Notes: generated by a model from the letters alone, not told the origin. 64,000 bases of DNA from an uncultured Dysosmobacter sp. (GCA_934565855.1 CAKTIO010000001.1:124001-188000); one strand, 5' to 3'; shown: positions 42,700-51,780, numbered from the stretch's first letter. Translations and numbers: made by a program.

Positions 42700-44079
42700 T
42701 CAGTTATCACCGGAAAGCCACTCCGTAGTGATCAGGCGGAAGCCTGCCCGCAGCTCGTCCTCTGTCATTTTTCCGTCCCAGTTTTCATTGCCATCCAAAA
42801 ATTCCGCCGTATAGATCGTCTCTGCCTGCCGGCTTAAAATGAACCGGTTCCCCCTGGTCGCCTTCAACGCCCGGTTTTCCCCGGTAATGGTGCAGATTTT
42901 CAGAATATCCGTCGGCTCCCTCCCCAAAGCTCCTCTGGTGGAAAAGGTCACCGTCATCTCATCCATTCCAGAGGGTGCCCGGGTAATTGCGATCTTCCCC
43001 AGCCAGCTTGCCGGAAGGTCCAGATACCAGCCGTCTTCGATATCATGGTATGTGGAGCAGACTGCCTCCGCATCTCCATTCTGATCATAGGAAAACCAGT
43101 CGATACGGTAGCAGGTCTCCGTTTCCTCCGGATTTTGAGACAGCAGGCTCACCGGAGCCGGGACCTCCGTAATGCCATCGCCATTGATATCCTTTGGAAA
43201 CAGCGTCTGGTAACGGTAATTCACCGACGATACGCCTGTGGTATCCGACAGGGCAATGTTTGCCAGTTCTCCGTTTTTATCCATTAAAATGTCTGTAGTC
43301 TCCATGCCTGTTTCTGTTTTTCCTGTTACAAACAGCGCCGGGCTTCCGTCCCGCAAGTAGCCGGAGGTCACCCGACCGGAGTTCAGCTCCGCCATTGTCA
43401 TGGACAGCCTTGCCGCGGATGCGGAGGTCAAGCCGCCGCCCGGTGTGCCATCCATCGTCCATGTGTAGTAATCCGCGATGCCGGCACCCTCGTCATCCGC
43501 CCGCAGCACCACCAGCTCCTGTTCCGCACTGTCCCGCAGGGACAGCACCGCGTATTTGACATAGTTCGTCCGTGCTAGCTCCTCCGCACCGCCGCCCCGC
43601 AGGGTGTATACCGCCAGTGTCTGAAGCTCGGCTCCGACCTTCCAGCCCACCAGAATTTCCTGCTTTCCATCATCGTTCAAGTCCTGGTATGCTACACTGT
43701 AAATCGCGCTGCCGCTGCCCTCAATCACGGTCCGCAGCTCATAGCCCTTGCCATTGGGAGAGAAAATATAGATTTTCAGAGGCTTTTCCTCTGAGCTTTT
43801 CCTTAAAAACGCCAGCGCCTCCTGCTGTCCGTCGCCATCCAGATCCACCAGCTGCACAGTCTGAATATTGGTACCGGAAACCGGAGCGGCATATTCCGCA
43901 CCTGCGTCCAGCAGCTCCCGAATGCACTGATTCAGTTCGGTATACTCCGGGGGTAGCTGCGGCAGCGTATACAGCTCGTCCGTCGCCACCACCAGTTTAA
44001 AGGAGGAACAGCCCGCCAGCAATGCGCACAGCACAGCCGTCATCAGACACAGCACTCCCTTTTTCAGCCAACGGTCCAT
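42700..44079 (-). CDS. Lipoprotein with FG-GAP/VCBS-type repeats
   Basis: A 459-aa exported lipoprotein; the signal peptide ends in LLAGC. Acidic repeats with calcium-loop-like motifs are visible: VDLDGDGQQEALAF, DLNDDGKQEILVGW, DINGDGITEVPAP and GNENWDGKMTEDE. This suggests an FG-GAP-like beta-propeller. The ATG at 44079 follows the GAGAAAGGA region; an in-frame ATG at 44097 is inside that purine stretch. It is the first gene of a lipoprotein-regulator-kinase operon, so it may be an accessory sensor; this is inference. Confidence 0.85.
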   Translation of the reverse strand: MDRWLKKGVLCLMTAVLCALLAGCSSFKLVVATDELYTLPQLPPEYTELNQCIRELLDAGAEYAAPVSGTNIQTVQLVDLDGDGQQEALAFLRKSSEEKPLKIYIFSPNGKGYELRTVIEGSGSAIYSVAYQDLNDDGKQEILVGWKVGAELQTLAVYTLRGGGAEELARTNYVKYAVLSLRDSAEQELVVLRADDEGAGIADYYTWTMDGTPGGGLTSASAARLSMTMAELNSGRVTSGYLRDGSPALFVTGKTETGMETTDILMDKNGELANIALSDTTGVSSVNYRYQTLFPKDINGDGITEVPAPVSLLSQNPEETETCYRIDWFSYDQNGDAEAVCSTYHDIEDGWYLDLPASWLGKIAITRAPSGMDEMTVTFSTRGALGREPTDILKICTITGENRALKATRGNRFILSRQAETIYTAEFLDGNENWDGKMTEDELRAGFRLITTEWLSGDN

Positions 44080-44121
44080 TCCTTTCTCTCCTTTCATAGC
44101 TGACTATACGATAACGTTTCT

Positions 44122-44150
44122 ATCATAGCACCTTTTTTTCTGTTTGGATA
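44122..44150 (-). promoter_or_regulatory. Probable promoter of the lipoprotein/two-component operon
   Basis: On the minus strand, TATCCA and TATGAT (44122-44127), spacing 17 nt, with a TGC extension. The -35 is poor. Confidence 0.45.
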
Positions 44151-44203
44151 GCATTTCTTTCTGTTTTTATAGAGTTTTATCAAGTTCTTTTTTTATTTTC
44201 CTC

Positions 44204-44232
44204 TTGAAATATTCCTAAAATCATGCTATAGT
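44204..44232 (+). promoter_or_regulatory. tRNA-Leu promoter
   Basis: TTGAAA (44204-44209) and TATAGT (44227-44232), spacing 17 nt, TGC extension; 13 nt before the tRNA. Confidence 0.75.
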
Positions 44233-44244
44233 AAATAAGCTTTC

Positions 44245-44330
44245 GCCGGTGTGATGGAATGGTAGACGTAGCGGATTCAAAATCCGCCGGTGGCAACACC
44301 GTGTGGGTTCGAGTCCCACCACCGGCACCA
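44245..44330 (+). tRNA. tRNA-Leu (anticodon CAA)
   Basis: An 86-nt sequence that folds as a class II tRNA. The acceptor stem is GCCGGTG with CACCGGC, the anticodon stem GCGGA/TCCGC holds loop TTCAAAA (anticodon CAA), a long variable arm follows, and the T-loop is GGTTCGAGTCC. CCA is encoded. Confidence 0.95.
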
Positions 44331-44403
44331 GCTCGGAAATTCCTGTCACCGTTCTGTTTCCGCTTTACAGCGAAAACTGCACTCTGGCAGGAATTTCTTC
44401 GCT

Positions 44404-44498
44404 TCCGCCCGCGATCGCTCCGCTGGGTTCACGGGCGGATTTTAATTTAAATAAACGCATTGGAGCAAGCTGTATGTCGCTTGCTCCGACTTTTTTTA
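44404..44498 (+). terminator. Two tandem terminators after tRNA-Leu
   Basis: Stem TCCGCCCG/CGGGCGGA followed by TTTTAATTT, then stem GGAGCAAGC/GCTTGCTCC with an 8-nt loop followed by GACTTTTTTT. Confidence 0.85.
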
Positions 44499-44615
44499 TT
44501 CTTTCAGAAAAAAGGACAGCATCCACCTGGTTCCCTGTTCCGGTTTACCAAGCCATCTCAATATACGCCAGGTCTTGATTTTTACAGGCGAAAAAACGCC
44601 GCAGATAATCTTCTC

Positions 44616-44643
44616 TTGACAAGCAGGATTACTTTGCTATAAT
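44616..44643 (+). promoter_or_regulatory. marR-MATE promoter
   Basis: TTGACA (44616-44621) and TATAAT (44638-44643), spacing 16 nt with TGC extension. The -10 runs into the operator-like repeat. Confidence 0.8.
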
Positions 44644-44663
44644 AGTCTTGAAACAGGACTATT
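44641..44663 (+). promoter_or_regulatory. Probable MarR operator
   Basis: AATAGTC-N9-GACTATT is a perfect 7-9-7 inverted repeat that overlaps the -10 hexamer and the predicted start site, as expected for autorepression by the MarR protein. Confidence 0.65.
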
Positions 44664-44681
44664 GTGAAAGGGAGGGATTTT

Positions 44682-45116
44682 ATGGAGCTGGATGCAAAGA
44701 TCCGGGCATTTGGCGATGTGCGGCAGAGCCTGAGCCGAATATACGAGGACTACGCCCGAAAATGCGGAATTTCCTATAATAGTCTCTACATTCTCAGTGC
44801 TATCCAGCAAACGGAAAACTGCACCCAAAAGTTCATCTGTGAAAAGACATTACTGCCCAAGCAGACCGTAAATAATGTGGTGACTGCGTTCTTCAAAAGC
44901 GGTTATATTGAACTGCTGGAGCTGCCGGAAAACCGCCGTATCAAGACCATCCACCTGACCCCAAAGGGTGAACAGTATGCCAACTCGCTGATACCCCACA
45001 TTTGCGAGGCAGACTGGAAAGCCATGGAGACCTTGACCGAGGAACAGCAGAATACACTGATCCAACTCATGGGTACGTTTGTTGCCGCGTTCCGCAAGGA
45101 AATGCTGGGAGAGTGA
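44682..45116 (+). CDS. MarR-family transcriptional regulator
   Basis: A 144-aa winged-helix dimer. Residues 40-100 contain the recognition region (TLLPKQTVNNVVTAFFKSGYI) and the wing (PENRRIKTIHLTPKG). GGGAGG lies 7 nt before the ATG. It precedes a MATE efflux gene, with a weak terminator (45117-45150) between, and probably represses both its own gene and the pump. Confidence 0.92.
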   Translation: MELDAKIRAFGDVRQSLSRIYEDYARKCGISYNSLYILSAIQQTENCTQKFICEKTLLPKQTVNNVVTAFFKSGYIELLELPENRRIKTIHLTPKGEQYANSLIPHICEADWKAMETLTEEQQNTLIQLMGTFVAAFRKEMLGE

Positions 45117-45150
45117 CCGCCTGTAGGGAAGCAGGCGGCTTCTTTTTGTT
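45117..45150 (+). terminator. Hairpin between marR and the MATE gene
   Basis: CCGCCTG and CAGGCGG pair around 8 nt, then CTTCTTTTTG. It may limit read-through into the pump gene. Confidence 0.7.
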
Positions 45151-45192
45151 TATAAAGTCCTAAAACAATACGGTATTATGAAAGGATATAAT

Positions 45193-46533
45193 ATGACCAA
45201 AACAGTTGATATGACAAAGGGAAGTCCGGTACGGCTTCTGCTTCAATTCTCCATTCCAATTCTGATCGGCAACCTGTTTCAGCAGGCATACACGCTGGCA
45301 GACCGCATCATTGTCGGTCGTTTTGTAGGAGATACGGCATTTTCTGCCATTGGTGCCACAAATGCCCTCTCCATGATGTTCATGTCCATGTGCATGGGCG
45401 CGGCAATCGGAACAGGTGTTGTGGTGTCACAGTTTTTCGGTGCAAGGGATGAAAAAGGAACGGCGGCAGCCATTGCCAATGGCAGCTACACCTGCCTGCT
45501 GATCACGGTCATCATGACAGTGGTCGCTCTGCTGGCAACAAAACCGATTCTCCTGCTGCTGAATACGCCGCAATCCATCCTGCCGGACGCACTGACCTAT
45601 ATGTACGTTTTTATGGGCGGTCTGTTGGCAGTGGCGGCTTATTTCACCCCGTTTTCCATTCTGCGTGCGCTGGGTGACGCCAGAACGCCGCTGATTTTTC
45701 TGGTGGTATGCAGTCTGCTGAACATTGTGCTGGACCTCGTGTTTGTGGTCGGGCTGAACAGCGGCGTCATCGGCGCAGCCATTGCAACCGTATTGTCCGA
45801 AGCATTGGCGGCTGCTGCCTGCATTCTCTACGCCTTCGCCAAGGTGCCGCAGTTCCGTCAGGCATTCCAGCACCGGGCTGTCAGCAAGGTCATGATCTGG
45901 AAAACGGTCCAGGTCGGCATCCCCACCGGGTTGCAGTACGCCCTGATCTATGTGTCCAGCATCATTTTGCAGCGCGTTGTCAATGGCTTTGGTGAGTCGG
46001 TCATCGGCGCCTTCACGGCAACCTCACAAATTGAGCTTCTGGTGCAGCAGATTTTTTCCGCATTGGGCGCCGCCATTGTAACCTACACCGGACAGAACAT
46101 GGGCGCCGGCAGACATGACCGTATTTCATCGGGCATCGCAGCCGCTATGAAAATCAGCGGAGCGGTTTCCGTGGTGCTGCTGGCAGTCTTCTGGCTATTT
46201 GGACGGTCCATTATGAGCATTTTCGTGACAAATACAGAGATCATTTCCATTGCAGCAAGCGGAATCCGCATTACAAGCCTGTTTCTGATGGGCTTAGGGG
46301 CTGTGCAGATCCTCCGCTATATGCTCAACGGTGCAGGCGATTCCATGTATGCTCTGATGAACGGCGCGGTGGAGGTCCTTGCGCGCGTGGCATTTGCGGT
46401 CGGTTTGACGTCGATTCCCCTGATCGGAATGTGGGGCATCTGGCTGACGACCGGTCTGACATGGACGGTAACGGCGCTGTTCGCACTGGCGCGCTATCGG
46501 CACGGCGCATGGAAATCGAAAACACTGGTTTAA
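45193..46533 (+). CDS. MATE-family multidrug efflux transporter
   Basis: A 446-aa inner-membrane antiporter with twelve membrane segments. The N-terminal LLLQFSIPILIGNLFQQAYT and TLADRIIVGRFVGDTAFSAIGATNAL are typical, as is the second-half repeat around ILRYMLNGAGDSMYALMNGAVE. It exports cationic drugs using Na+ or H+. The ATG at 45193 has AAAGGA 6 nt upstream; an ATG at 45178 overlaps that site. Confidence 0.93.
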   Translation: MTKTVDMTKGSPVRLLLQFSIPILIGNLFQQAYTLADRIIVGRFVGDTAFSAIGATNALSMMFMSMCMGAAIGTGVVVSQFFGARDEKGTAAAIANGSYTCLLITVIMTVVALLATKPILLLLNTPQSILPDALTYMYVFMGGLLAVAAYFTPFSILRALGDARTPLIFLVVCSLLNIVLDLVFVVGLNSGVIGAAIATVLSEALAAAACILYAFAKVPQFRQAFQHRAVSKVMIWKTVQVGIPTGLQYALIYVSSIILQRVVNGFGESVIGAFTATSQIELLVQQIFSALGAAIVTYTGQNMGAGRHDRISSGIAAAMKISGAVSVVLLAVFWLFGRSIMSIFVTNTEIISIAASGIRITSLFLMGLGAVQILRYMLNGAGDSMYALMNGAVEVLARVAFAVGLTSIPLIGMWGIWLTTGLTWTVTALFALARYRHGAWKSKTLV

Positions 46534-46555
46534 TGCGAAAATCCGAAACACAGGA

Positions 46556-46591
46556 CAAAAATGGGAGCATCAAAATGATGCTCCCATTTTT
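46556..46591 (+). terminator. Bidirectional terminator
   Basis: AAAAATGGGAGCATCA and its complement around 3 nt. It ends the MATE gene and the convergent dap operon. Confidence 0.88.
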
Positions 46592-46605
46592 ACGGATTCC
46601 TGTTC

Positions 46606-47313
46606 TTACAGCTTGCGCAGTGCATCGACCAAAGCGGTCTTGCCCTCGGTCTTCTCATCCTTCATCTTGATGATCCGCGCCGGGCAGCCAGCCACCACCG
46701 CGTTGTCCGGTACGTCCTCTACCACGACAGCACCTGCGGCGACCACCGCGTTTTTACCTACATGCACGCCCTCGATCACCACAGCGTTGGCACCCACCAG
46801 AACACCGTCCTCAATGATGACCGGGGTTGCGGAGGCAGGCTCTACCACGCCAGCCAGCACCGCGCCCGCGCCGATGTGGCAATGTGCGCCCACCGTCGCG
46901 CGTCCGCCCAGCACCGCGCCCATATCGATCATGGTTCCTGCGCCGATGATGGCTCCGATATTGATGACCGCACCCATCATAATCACCGCGCCGTCGCCAA
47001 TCTCCACCTTTTCCCGGATAATGGCGCCCGGCTCGATGCGTGCCTTGATCTCCTTCATATCCAGCAGGGGAACGCCGGAGTTCCGGCGGTCATTCTCCAC
47101 CACCACATCCGCGATCCGGTCCGCGTTTTTCTCCAAAACGGAGCGCAGCTCCTCCCAATCGCCAAAAACGATGCGGGTGCTGACCTCTCCCTCGTGTCCG
47201 TTGAACACCGTTGCAGAGCCATAGTCAATGGAAGCTTTCTCATTGACATACAGCTTTACCGGGGTCTTCTTCTTGGAATTGCTGATATAATCAATAATTT
47301 CCTGTGCATTCAT
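46606..47313 (-). CDS. dapH: Tetrahydrodipicolinate N-acetyltransferase
   Basis: A 235-aa hexapeptide-repeat acetyltransferase that acetylates tetrahydrodipicolinate in the acetylase branch of DAP/lysine synthesis. The N-terminal helical domain ([20 protein letters not shown]) is typical, and residues 90-210 are the left-handed beta-helix ([20 protein letters not shown] and successive repeats). The start at 47313 is 7 nt after the dapB stop. It is the third gene of dapA-dapB-dapH. Confidence 0.93.
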   Translation of the reverse strand: MNAQEIIDYISNSKKKTPVKLYVNEKASIDYGSATVFNGHEGEVSTRIVFGDWEELRSVLEKNADRIADVVVENDRRNSGVPLLDMKEIKARIEPGAIIREKVEIGDGAVIMMGAVINIGAIIGAGTMIDMGAVLGGRATVGAHCHIGAGAVLAGVVEPASATPVIIEDGVLVGANAVVIEGVHVGKNAVVAAGAVVVEDVPDNAVVAGCPARIIKMKDEKTEGKTALVDALRKL

Positions 47314-47320
47314 AAACTCA

Positions 47321-48040
47321 TTACTCTCCAAATAAGATTTTCTGTAGGTCGTACACGCCATTGGGCTTGTTCACCATACGCCGCGCCATTGCCAGCGCGC
47401 CGTTGACAAAGATCTGCCGGCTTGCCGCCCTGTGGGTGATCTCCAGCTCCTCATCCATGCCAAAGAAATGCACCGTATGGGTTCCAGCCACCGTACCGCC
47501 CCGTAGCGCGTGAATACCGATCTCTTCCTTTTGCCGCTTGCCGCAGCTACCCTCCCGTCCGTACACCGGAGTCAACTCATGCTTTGGATCAATGGCGTCT
47601 ACCAGCAGCTTTGCGGTCCCGCTGGGTGCATCCGCCTTCTGATTGTGGTGTGTCTCCGTCACCTCCACATCAAAGTCCGGCTTCAGCGTATCCGATACCT
47701 GCCGGAGCATCCGCACAAATACGGCAATGCCCACGGAGTAATTGGCGCTCCACAGGACCGGCGCCGCGTCTCCCAGTGCCAGCATCTGCTCCATCTGCTG
47801 CTGGGAATAGCCCGTGGTCCCGGACACCAGAGGCGTGCCGGTCCGGCGGATATAACGGCTGACTGCATCCAGTGTCTCCGGTCTGGAAAATTCAATGACC
47901 ACATCTGCAATGCTTCCCGTGTGGTCCAGCTCGCTCAGGTTGGTGTGGTCAAAGCAGCCCACCACCTCATCGCCTGCGGCGATGGCTGTGGACTCCAGCA
48001 GTTTGCCCATTTTTCCGTGTCCGACCAGTAAAATCTTCAC
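47321..48040 (-). CDS. dapB: 4-hydroxy-tetrahydrodipicolinate reductase
   Basis: A 239-aa oxidoreductase that reduces the DapA product with NAD(P)H. The nucleotide motif [10 protein letters not shown] and the catalytic segment [18 protein letters not shown] (His-His and Lys) are present. It uses a GTG start at 48040, overlapping the dapA stop (GTGA), with GGAGG upstream. A longer frame to 48103 is rejected as it would run into dapA. Confidence 0.95.
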   Translation of the reverse strand: MKILLVGHGKMGKLLESTAIAAGDEVVGCFDHTNLSELDHTGSIADVVIEFSRPETLDAVSRYIRRTGTPLVSGTTGYSQQQMEQMLALGDAAPVLWSANYSVGIAVFVRMLRQVSDTLKPDFDVEVTETHHNQKADAPSGTAKLLVDAIDPKHELTPVYGREGSCGKRQKEEIGIHALRGGTVAGTHTVHFFGMDEELEITHRAASRQIFVNGALAMARRMVNKPNGVYDLQKILFGE

Positions 48041-48924
48041 AGCAGACCCGCCTCCTGTAAGGTAGCATGCAGCGCCCTGCTGTGCTCCTCGCTCATTTCG
48101 CACAGCGGCAGACGCATGGAACCCACGTTCAGCCCCATCATGTTCATGGCAGCCTTTACCGGGATGGGGTTGACCTCCATAAACAGGTCGTTCATCAGCT
48201 TCAGATACTTCAGGTGGTTCGCCACTGCCTGCGCCTGGTTTCCGTTCAGAAAATCATGCACGATCTGCTGGCACATATCCGGCATGACATTGGCGTAAAC
48301 CGAGATCACGCCGCTGCCGCCAATGCTCAGCAGGGGAATGGTGATGTCGTCATTGCCGGAGTACAGGGCAAAGTCCGGTCCGATGCAGTGGGCGATCTTC
48401 ATGGCATAGGACATATCGCCGGAGGCTTCCTTGATTGCAACGATGTTGGGGTGCCTGCTCAGCTTCTCCACCACGCTGACGGGGATGGAGCAGCCGGTAC
48501 GTCCCGGAACATTGTAGAGAATGCAGGGGATCCTGACCCGGTCAGCCGTCTCCGCAAAATGGCGGTACATGCCCTCCGGATTTGCCTTGTTGTAATACGG
48601 GGAGATCAGCAGCAGCGCGTCCGCGCCCATCTCCTGATACTGGATGCTCTTCTCGATCTGCGTCGCCGTGCAGTTGGAGCCGCTGCCCACGATCACGGGG
48701 ACCCGTCCATTGACCACGCGGATGGTATGCTCCACCACGGAAGCATCCTCCTCATGACTCATGGTGGAATACTCGCCGGTGGTGCCCAGCGTCAGGATCG
48801 CAGCGGTTCCTCCGGCGATCTGCCGCTCGATCAGCTGGGTCAAAACCTCAAAATTAACGCTGCCATCCTCATGGAACGGCGTGATCATTGCCACGATGGA
48901 ACCCTGGATGTGTTCAAATTTCAT
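48037..48924 (-). CDS. dapA: 4-hydroxy-tetrahydrodipicolinate synthase
   Basis: A 295-aa aldolase-family enzyme that condenses aspartate semialdehyde with pyruvate, the first committed step of lysine synthesis. ILTLGTTGEYSTMSHEE carries the substrate-binding Thr-Thr, ILYNVPGRTG the conserved Tyr-Arg and VAIKEASGD the Schiff-base lysine. The ATG at 48924 follows GGAGGAC. It is first gene of the dap operon behind a lysine riboswitch. Confidence 0.96.
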   Translation of the reverse strand: MKFEHIQGSIVAMITPFHEDGSVNFEVLTQLIERQIAGGTAAILTLGTTGEYSTMSHEEDASVVEHTIRVVNGRVPVIVGSGSNCTATQIEKSIQYQEMGADALLLISPYYNKANPEGMYRHFAETADRVRIPCILYNVPGRTGCSIPVSVVEKLSRHPNIVAIKEASGDMSYAMKIAHCIGPDFALYSGNDDITIPLLSIGGSGVISVYANVMPDMCQQIVHDFLNGNQAQAVANHLKYLKLMNDLFMEVNPIPVKAAMNMMGLNVGSMRLPLCEMSEEHSRALHATLQEAGLL

Positions 48925-49031
48925 AGTAGTGTCCTCCATACTTTTCGTTTTTGGTTTGCAGGGAAAGGGATTTCCTTCTGCAAGGTACGCCTATGCGTTT
49001 CGCTGCGCGCATATGACGAACGGCAGGCATA

Positions 49032-49067
49032 CCAAAAGAAAAAGCCGGTAGAGACACGCCCCTACCG
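49032..49067 (-). terminator. Riboswitch terminator before dapA
   Basis: On the minus strand CGGTAG and CTACCG pair around 10 nt, followed by GCTTTTTCTTTT. It is the expression platform of the lysine riboswitch. Confidence 0.85.
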
Positions 49068-49102
49068 ACAGCCATACACGCAAAACGTGGAGAATCTGTA
49101 AG

Positions 49103-49262
49103 CAGATAGCGCCCCCGCAGCCACGCCGCGGACAGTGTTATGGGTATTCCCCATAACCCCATCTCCCTCTCCTACCGGATCAGGAAATTCGGCGGACTTG
49201 CCTCTCCCATTTTCTCTGCCTGACGGCTCCCATGAGTTCATCGCATCCGCGCCTCTATCTCT
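49103..49262 (-). promoter_or_regulatory. Lysine riboswitch (L box)
   Basis: On the minus strand the aptamer opens with AGATAGAGGCGCGGATGCG and closes with GGCGCTATCT, whose 3' end pairs with its 5' end to form P1. Between are CATGGGAGCCGTC, GGGAGAGGCAAGTCCGCCGAA and CTGTCC, matching the L-box core. Lysine binding should favour the downstream terminator and shut off dapA-dapB-dapH. Confidence 0.93.
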
Positions 49263-49270
49263 TTTTCGCT

Positions 49271-49299
49271 ATCATAGCATCTTTTTTTCCCCCATTCAA
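49271..49299 (-). promoter_or_regulatory. dap operon promoter
   Basis: On the minus strand, TTGAAT (49294-49299) and TATGAT (49271-49276), spacing 17 nt with TGC extension. It lies a few bases before the riboswitch. Confidence 0.8.
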
Positions 49300-49371
49300 G
49301 AGAATTTCTGAAAAAATTCCCAACCTTACAGAAAATCTCCTTGTGAAAAGCGACAAATTTTGTATTTTTTA

Positions 49372-49400
49372 TTGGTTCTCATCCATCCCGGTGCTATACT
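49372..49400 (+). promoter_or_regulatory. Promoter of the M20 peptidase gene
   Basis: TTGGTT (49372-49377) and TATACT (49395-49400), spacing 17 nt with TGC extension. Confidence 0.7.
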
Positions 49401-49467
49401 GAAAACAAATCATTTCAACAATCTCACGGATGTCCTGGATGGAAGCATCCGGAAAGGAGTCTTTTCC

Positions 49468-50577
49468 ATGTCCCTGCCCGCTGTTGTAGCATACCGCCGC
49501 GCATTGCACCAGATCCCGGAGCTGGACCGTCCGCTTCCGGAAACCACCGCATATGTCCAGACAATCCTTTCCGCCCTGCCCTGCAAGCTGTTTTCTCCCA
49601 CCCGGGGAAGCGTCTGCGCTTACTTTGACGCAGGAAAGCAGGACACCGTTGCCTTCCGTGCCGACATGGACGCCCTGCCCGTTCCAGAGGAAACCGGTCT
49701 CTCCTATGCCTCCACCCATCCCGGCATCATGCACGCCTGCGGTCACGATGGACACACCGCTATGGCGCTGGCGCTGGCGGAGTACACGGCAGCGCATTTA
49801 TCCAAGCTGCCAAGAAATGTCCTCTTTGTCTTTCAGCCGTCAGAGGAGACCACCGGCGGCGCCAAGCCCTTGTGCGAAACGGGACTTTTCCGGCGCTACC
49901 GGGTCCACCGCATCTTCGGTCTTCACCTGTGGCCGGAGCTGGAAGCCGGAAGGATCTTTTCCCGTCCCGGTCCCCTGATGGCACGCTCCAGCGAGGTCAC
50001 CGTTGCCTTAGCAGGCAAAAGCGTTCACATCTCCAAGTATCCGGAGGGCATTGATGCGCTTACCGCAGGCATGGAATTTCTCCGCCGGGCGTACTCCATG
50101 ATGGAGCAGCTGCCGCCGCAGGAGCCCTCCCTGCTGCGGTTTGGGAAAATGACCTCCGGCACCGTCCGCAACGCCATCAGCGGGCAGACCCGTCTGGAGG
50201 GCAGCCTGCGCACCTATTCCGAAAGCAATTTCCGCTTCTGCCGCCAGCAGCTGCAGGATATTGGAAAATCTCTGGCGGCGGAAACCGGCTGCCAGGTGGA
50301 GGTTCAGCTCAGCGAGGGCTATCCCGCTGTGTGGAACCATGAAGCGCTGTATCAGAAGATCTGCGCACAGCTGGGTGAAAGCGCCCCCTCTCTGTTGGAC
50401 ACTCCGGCACTGGCGGCAGAGGATTTCTCTTTCTACCAGCAGGAGGTCCCCGGCGTGTTCTTCTTCCTGGGTGTGGGAGATACCGCCGCACTGCACGCCC
50501 CCACCTTCGCCTTTGACGATGAGCAGATACTGCCCTGCGGTGTGGAATTTTTGAAAAAGCTGTTGCTGCTTCCCTGA
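49468..50577 (+). CDS. M20-family amidohydrolase, likely N-acetyl-DAP deacetylase
   Basis: A 369-aa zinc peptidase/amidohydrolase. FRADMDALPVPEETG, IMHACGHDGHTAMALA and FVFQPSEETTGGAK provide the metal-binding His, Asp and Glu residues of M20D enzymes. The N-acyl amino acid amidohydrolase and N-acetyl-DAP deacetylase subgroups look alike; position beside dapA-dapB-dapH and a PatA-like gene argues for the deacetylase. GGAAAGGAG precedes the ATG at 49468. It has its own promoter and is not under the riboswitch. Confidence 0.85.
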   Translation: MSLPAVVAYRRALHQIPELDRPLPETTAYVQTILSALPCKLFSPTRGSVCAYFDAGKQDTVAFRADMDALPVPEETGLSYASTHPGIMHACGHDGHTAMALALAEYTAAHLSKLPRNVLFVFQPSEETTGGAKPLCETGLFRRYRVHRIFGLHLWPELEAGRIFSRPGPLMARSSEVTVALAGKSVHISKYPEGIDALTAGMEFLRRAYSMMEQLPPQEPSLLRFGKMTSGTVRNAISGQTRLEGSLRTYSESNFRFCRQQLQDIGKSLAAETGCQVEVQLSEGYPAVWNHEALYQKICAQLGESAPSLLDTPALAAEDFSFYQQEVPGVFFFLGVGDTAALHAPTFAFDDEQILPCGVEFLKKLLLLP

Positions 50578-50596
50578 GAAGCCTCTTCAATAAACG

Positions 50597-50632
50597 CAGA
50601 CCCCCTGCCATACGGCAGGGGGTCTGTTTCTT
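50597..50632 (+). terminator. Bidirectional terminator
   Basis: CAGACCCCCTGCC and its complement form a 13-bp stem with a 4-nt loop, then TTTCTTTC. Confidence 0.87.
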
Positions 50633-50643
50633 TCAAGGGTTTC

Positions 50644-51780
50644 TTACAGGCTCTTGATAAACCTTTCCATCCGGTCCAGTCCCTCCTTCAGCGCTTCATC
50701 GCTGTAGCAGTAGGACAGGCGCATGAAGCCCTCTGTGCCGAAATAGCAGCCGGGGACCAGTGCCACCAGTCCCTCCTTCAGCATCCGGGTGCAGAAGGTC
50801 AGAGAGTCCATGCCGAATTTTTCAATGTTGATGAACATATAGAACGCGCCCTCCGGCTCCTGTACGTCCAGCCCCATATCCATCAACCGCTGGTAAACAT
50901 AATCTCTGCGGCGGCGGTAGATCTCGCGGAAGCCCGAGGTATCGAAGTTCAGTGCCGCCACGCACGCCGGCTGGAAAAATGCCGGGGCAGAGGTTACGTC
51001 ATACTGGTGCATGACCTGAATGCGGTCCTTGAGCTTTGCGTCCGCCATCAGATAGCCCACGCGCCAGCCCGTCATGGCATAGGGCTTGGAAAAGCTCTGA
51101 ATGACAATGATCCGGTCCCGCATGTCCTGATAGGCGGAAAAGCTCTGATAGCCCTCCGTATAGACAAACTGCCGGTAAACCTCGTCGCAGATCACAAAAA
51201 TCGGGCGGTCCTTCAGTACCTCATGAATCCCCTCCAGCGTCTCCTTGGTATAGATGCAGCCGGTAGGATTGTTGGGCGAGGTCAGCACCAGTGCCTTTGT
51301 CTTTGGGGTAATTGCTTTTTCCAGCGCCTCCTTGGAAATCTGGAAGCGGTTTTTCTCCGTGGGAAGCGCCACCGGAACACCGCGGCACAGCTGCGTAATA
51401 GACTCGTACAGGCTGAATGCCGGGGTTGGAATAATGACCTCATCACCGGGATTCAAAATGGCGAAGAGGGAGGTAAACAGTCCCTCTGTGGCGCCAATGG
51501 TCAGAATGATCTCATCCGCGGAGTAGTGCAGGTCGTGCTTCTTTGCCTCAAACTCCGAAATGGCTTGCAGCATATAGGGATAACCGTTTCCGGGGGGATA
51601 GTGGGTCTCATTTCTGTCCAGTGCCTGCTTGGCGGCTTCCTTCACCACTTCCGGCGTGTTCAGGTCCGGCTCGCCAATGGTCAGCATACAGCAGCCGGGC
51701 GTCTGCTGTGCCAAAGCGCCAAACTGCCGGATGCCGGACAGCTCCACACCCATAACAGCCCGATTCAATGTCAATTCCAT
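50644..51780 (-). CDS. Class I/II aminotransferase, PatA-like
   Basis: A 378-aa PLP aminotransferase of the aspartate-aminotransferase fold. The Asn/Tyr segments (TSPNNPTGCIYT, CDEVYRQFVY) and the PLP-lysine region QSFSKPYAMTGWRVGYL are intact, and Arg in MRLSYCYS contacts the substrate carboxylate. It resembles PatA-type N-acetyl-L,L-DAP aminotransferases, and the genomic neighbourhood (dap genes, deacetylase) supports this. Aspartate or aromatic specificity cannot be excluded. AAGGAG precedes the ATG at 51780. Confidence 0.83.
   Translation of the reverse strand: MELTLNRAVMGVELSGIRQFGALAQQTPGCCMLTIGEPDLNTPEVVKEAAKQALDRNETHYPPGNGYPYMLQAISEFEAKKHDLHYSADEIILTIGATEGLFTSLFAILNPGDEVIIPTPAFSLYESITQLCRGVPVALPTEKNRFQISKEALEKAITPKTKALVLTSPNNPTGCIYTKETLEGIHEVLKDRPIFVICDEVYRQFVYTEGYQSFSAYQDMRDRIIVIQSFSKPYAMTGWRVGYLMADAKLKDRIQVMHQYDVTSAPAFFQPACVAALNFDTSGFREIYRRRRDYVYQRLMDMGLDVQEPEGAFYMFINIEKFGMDSLTFCTRMLKEGLVALVPGCYFGTEGFMRLSYCYSDEALKEGLDRMERFIKSL

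Larger units (their letters stand above)
44331..44681 (+). other. Region between tRNA-Leu and marR
   Basis: This 351-nt stretch contains two tandem terminator hairpins (44404-44448, TCCGCCCG with CGGGCGGA then TTTTAATTT; and 44460-44498), an outer AAATTCCTG/CAGGAATTT repeat, and then the marR promoter and operator. No coding sequence is seen. Confidence 0.75.
48925..49467. other. Regulatory region between dapA and the M20 peptidase gene
   Basis: This 543-nt gap holds the dapA leader (terminator, lysine riboswitch, promoter) and the divergent promoter of the M20 peptidase. No small gene is evident. Confidence 0.85.
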
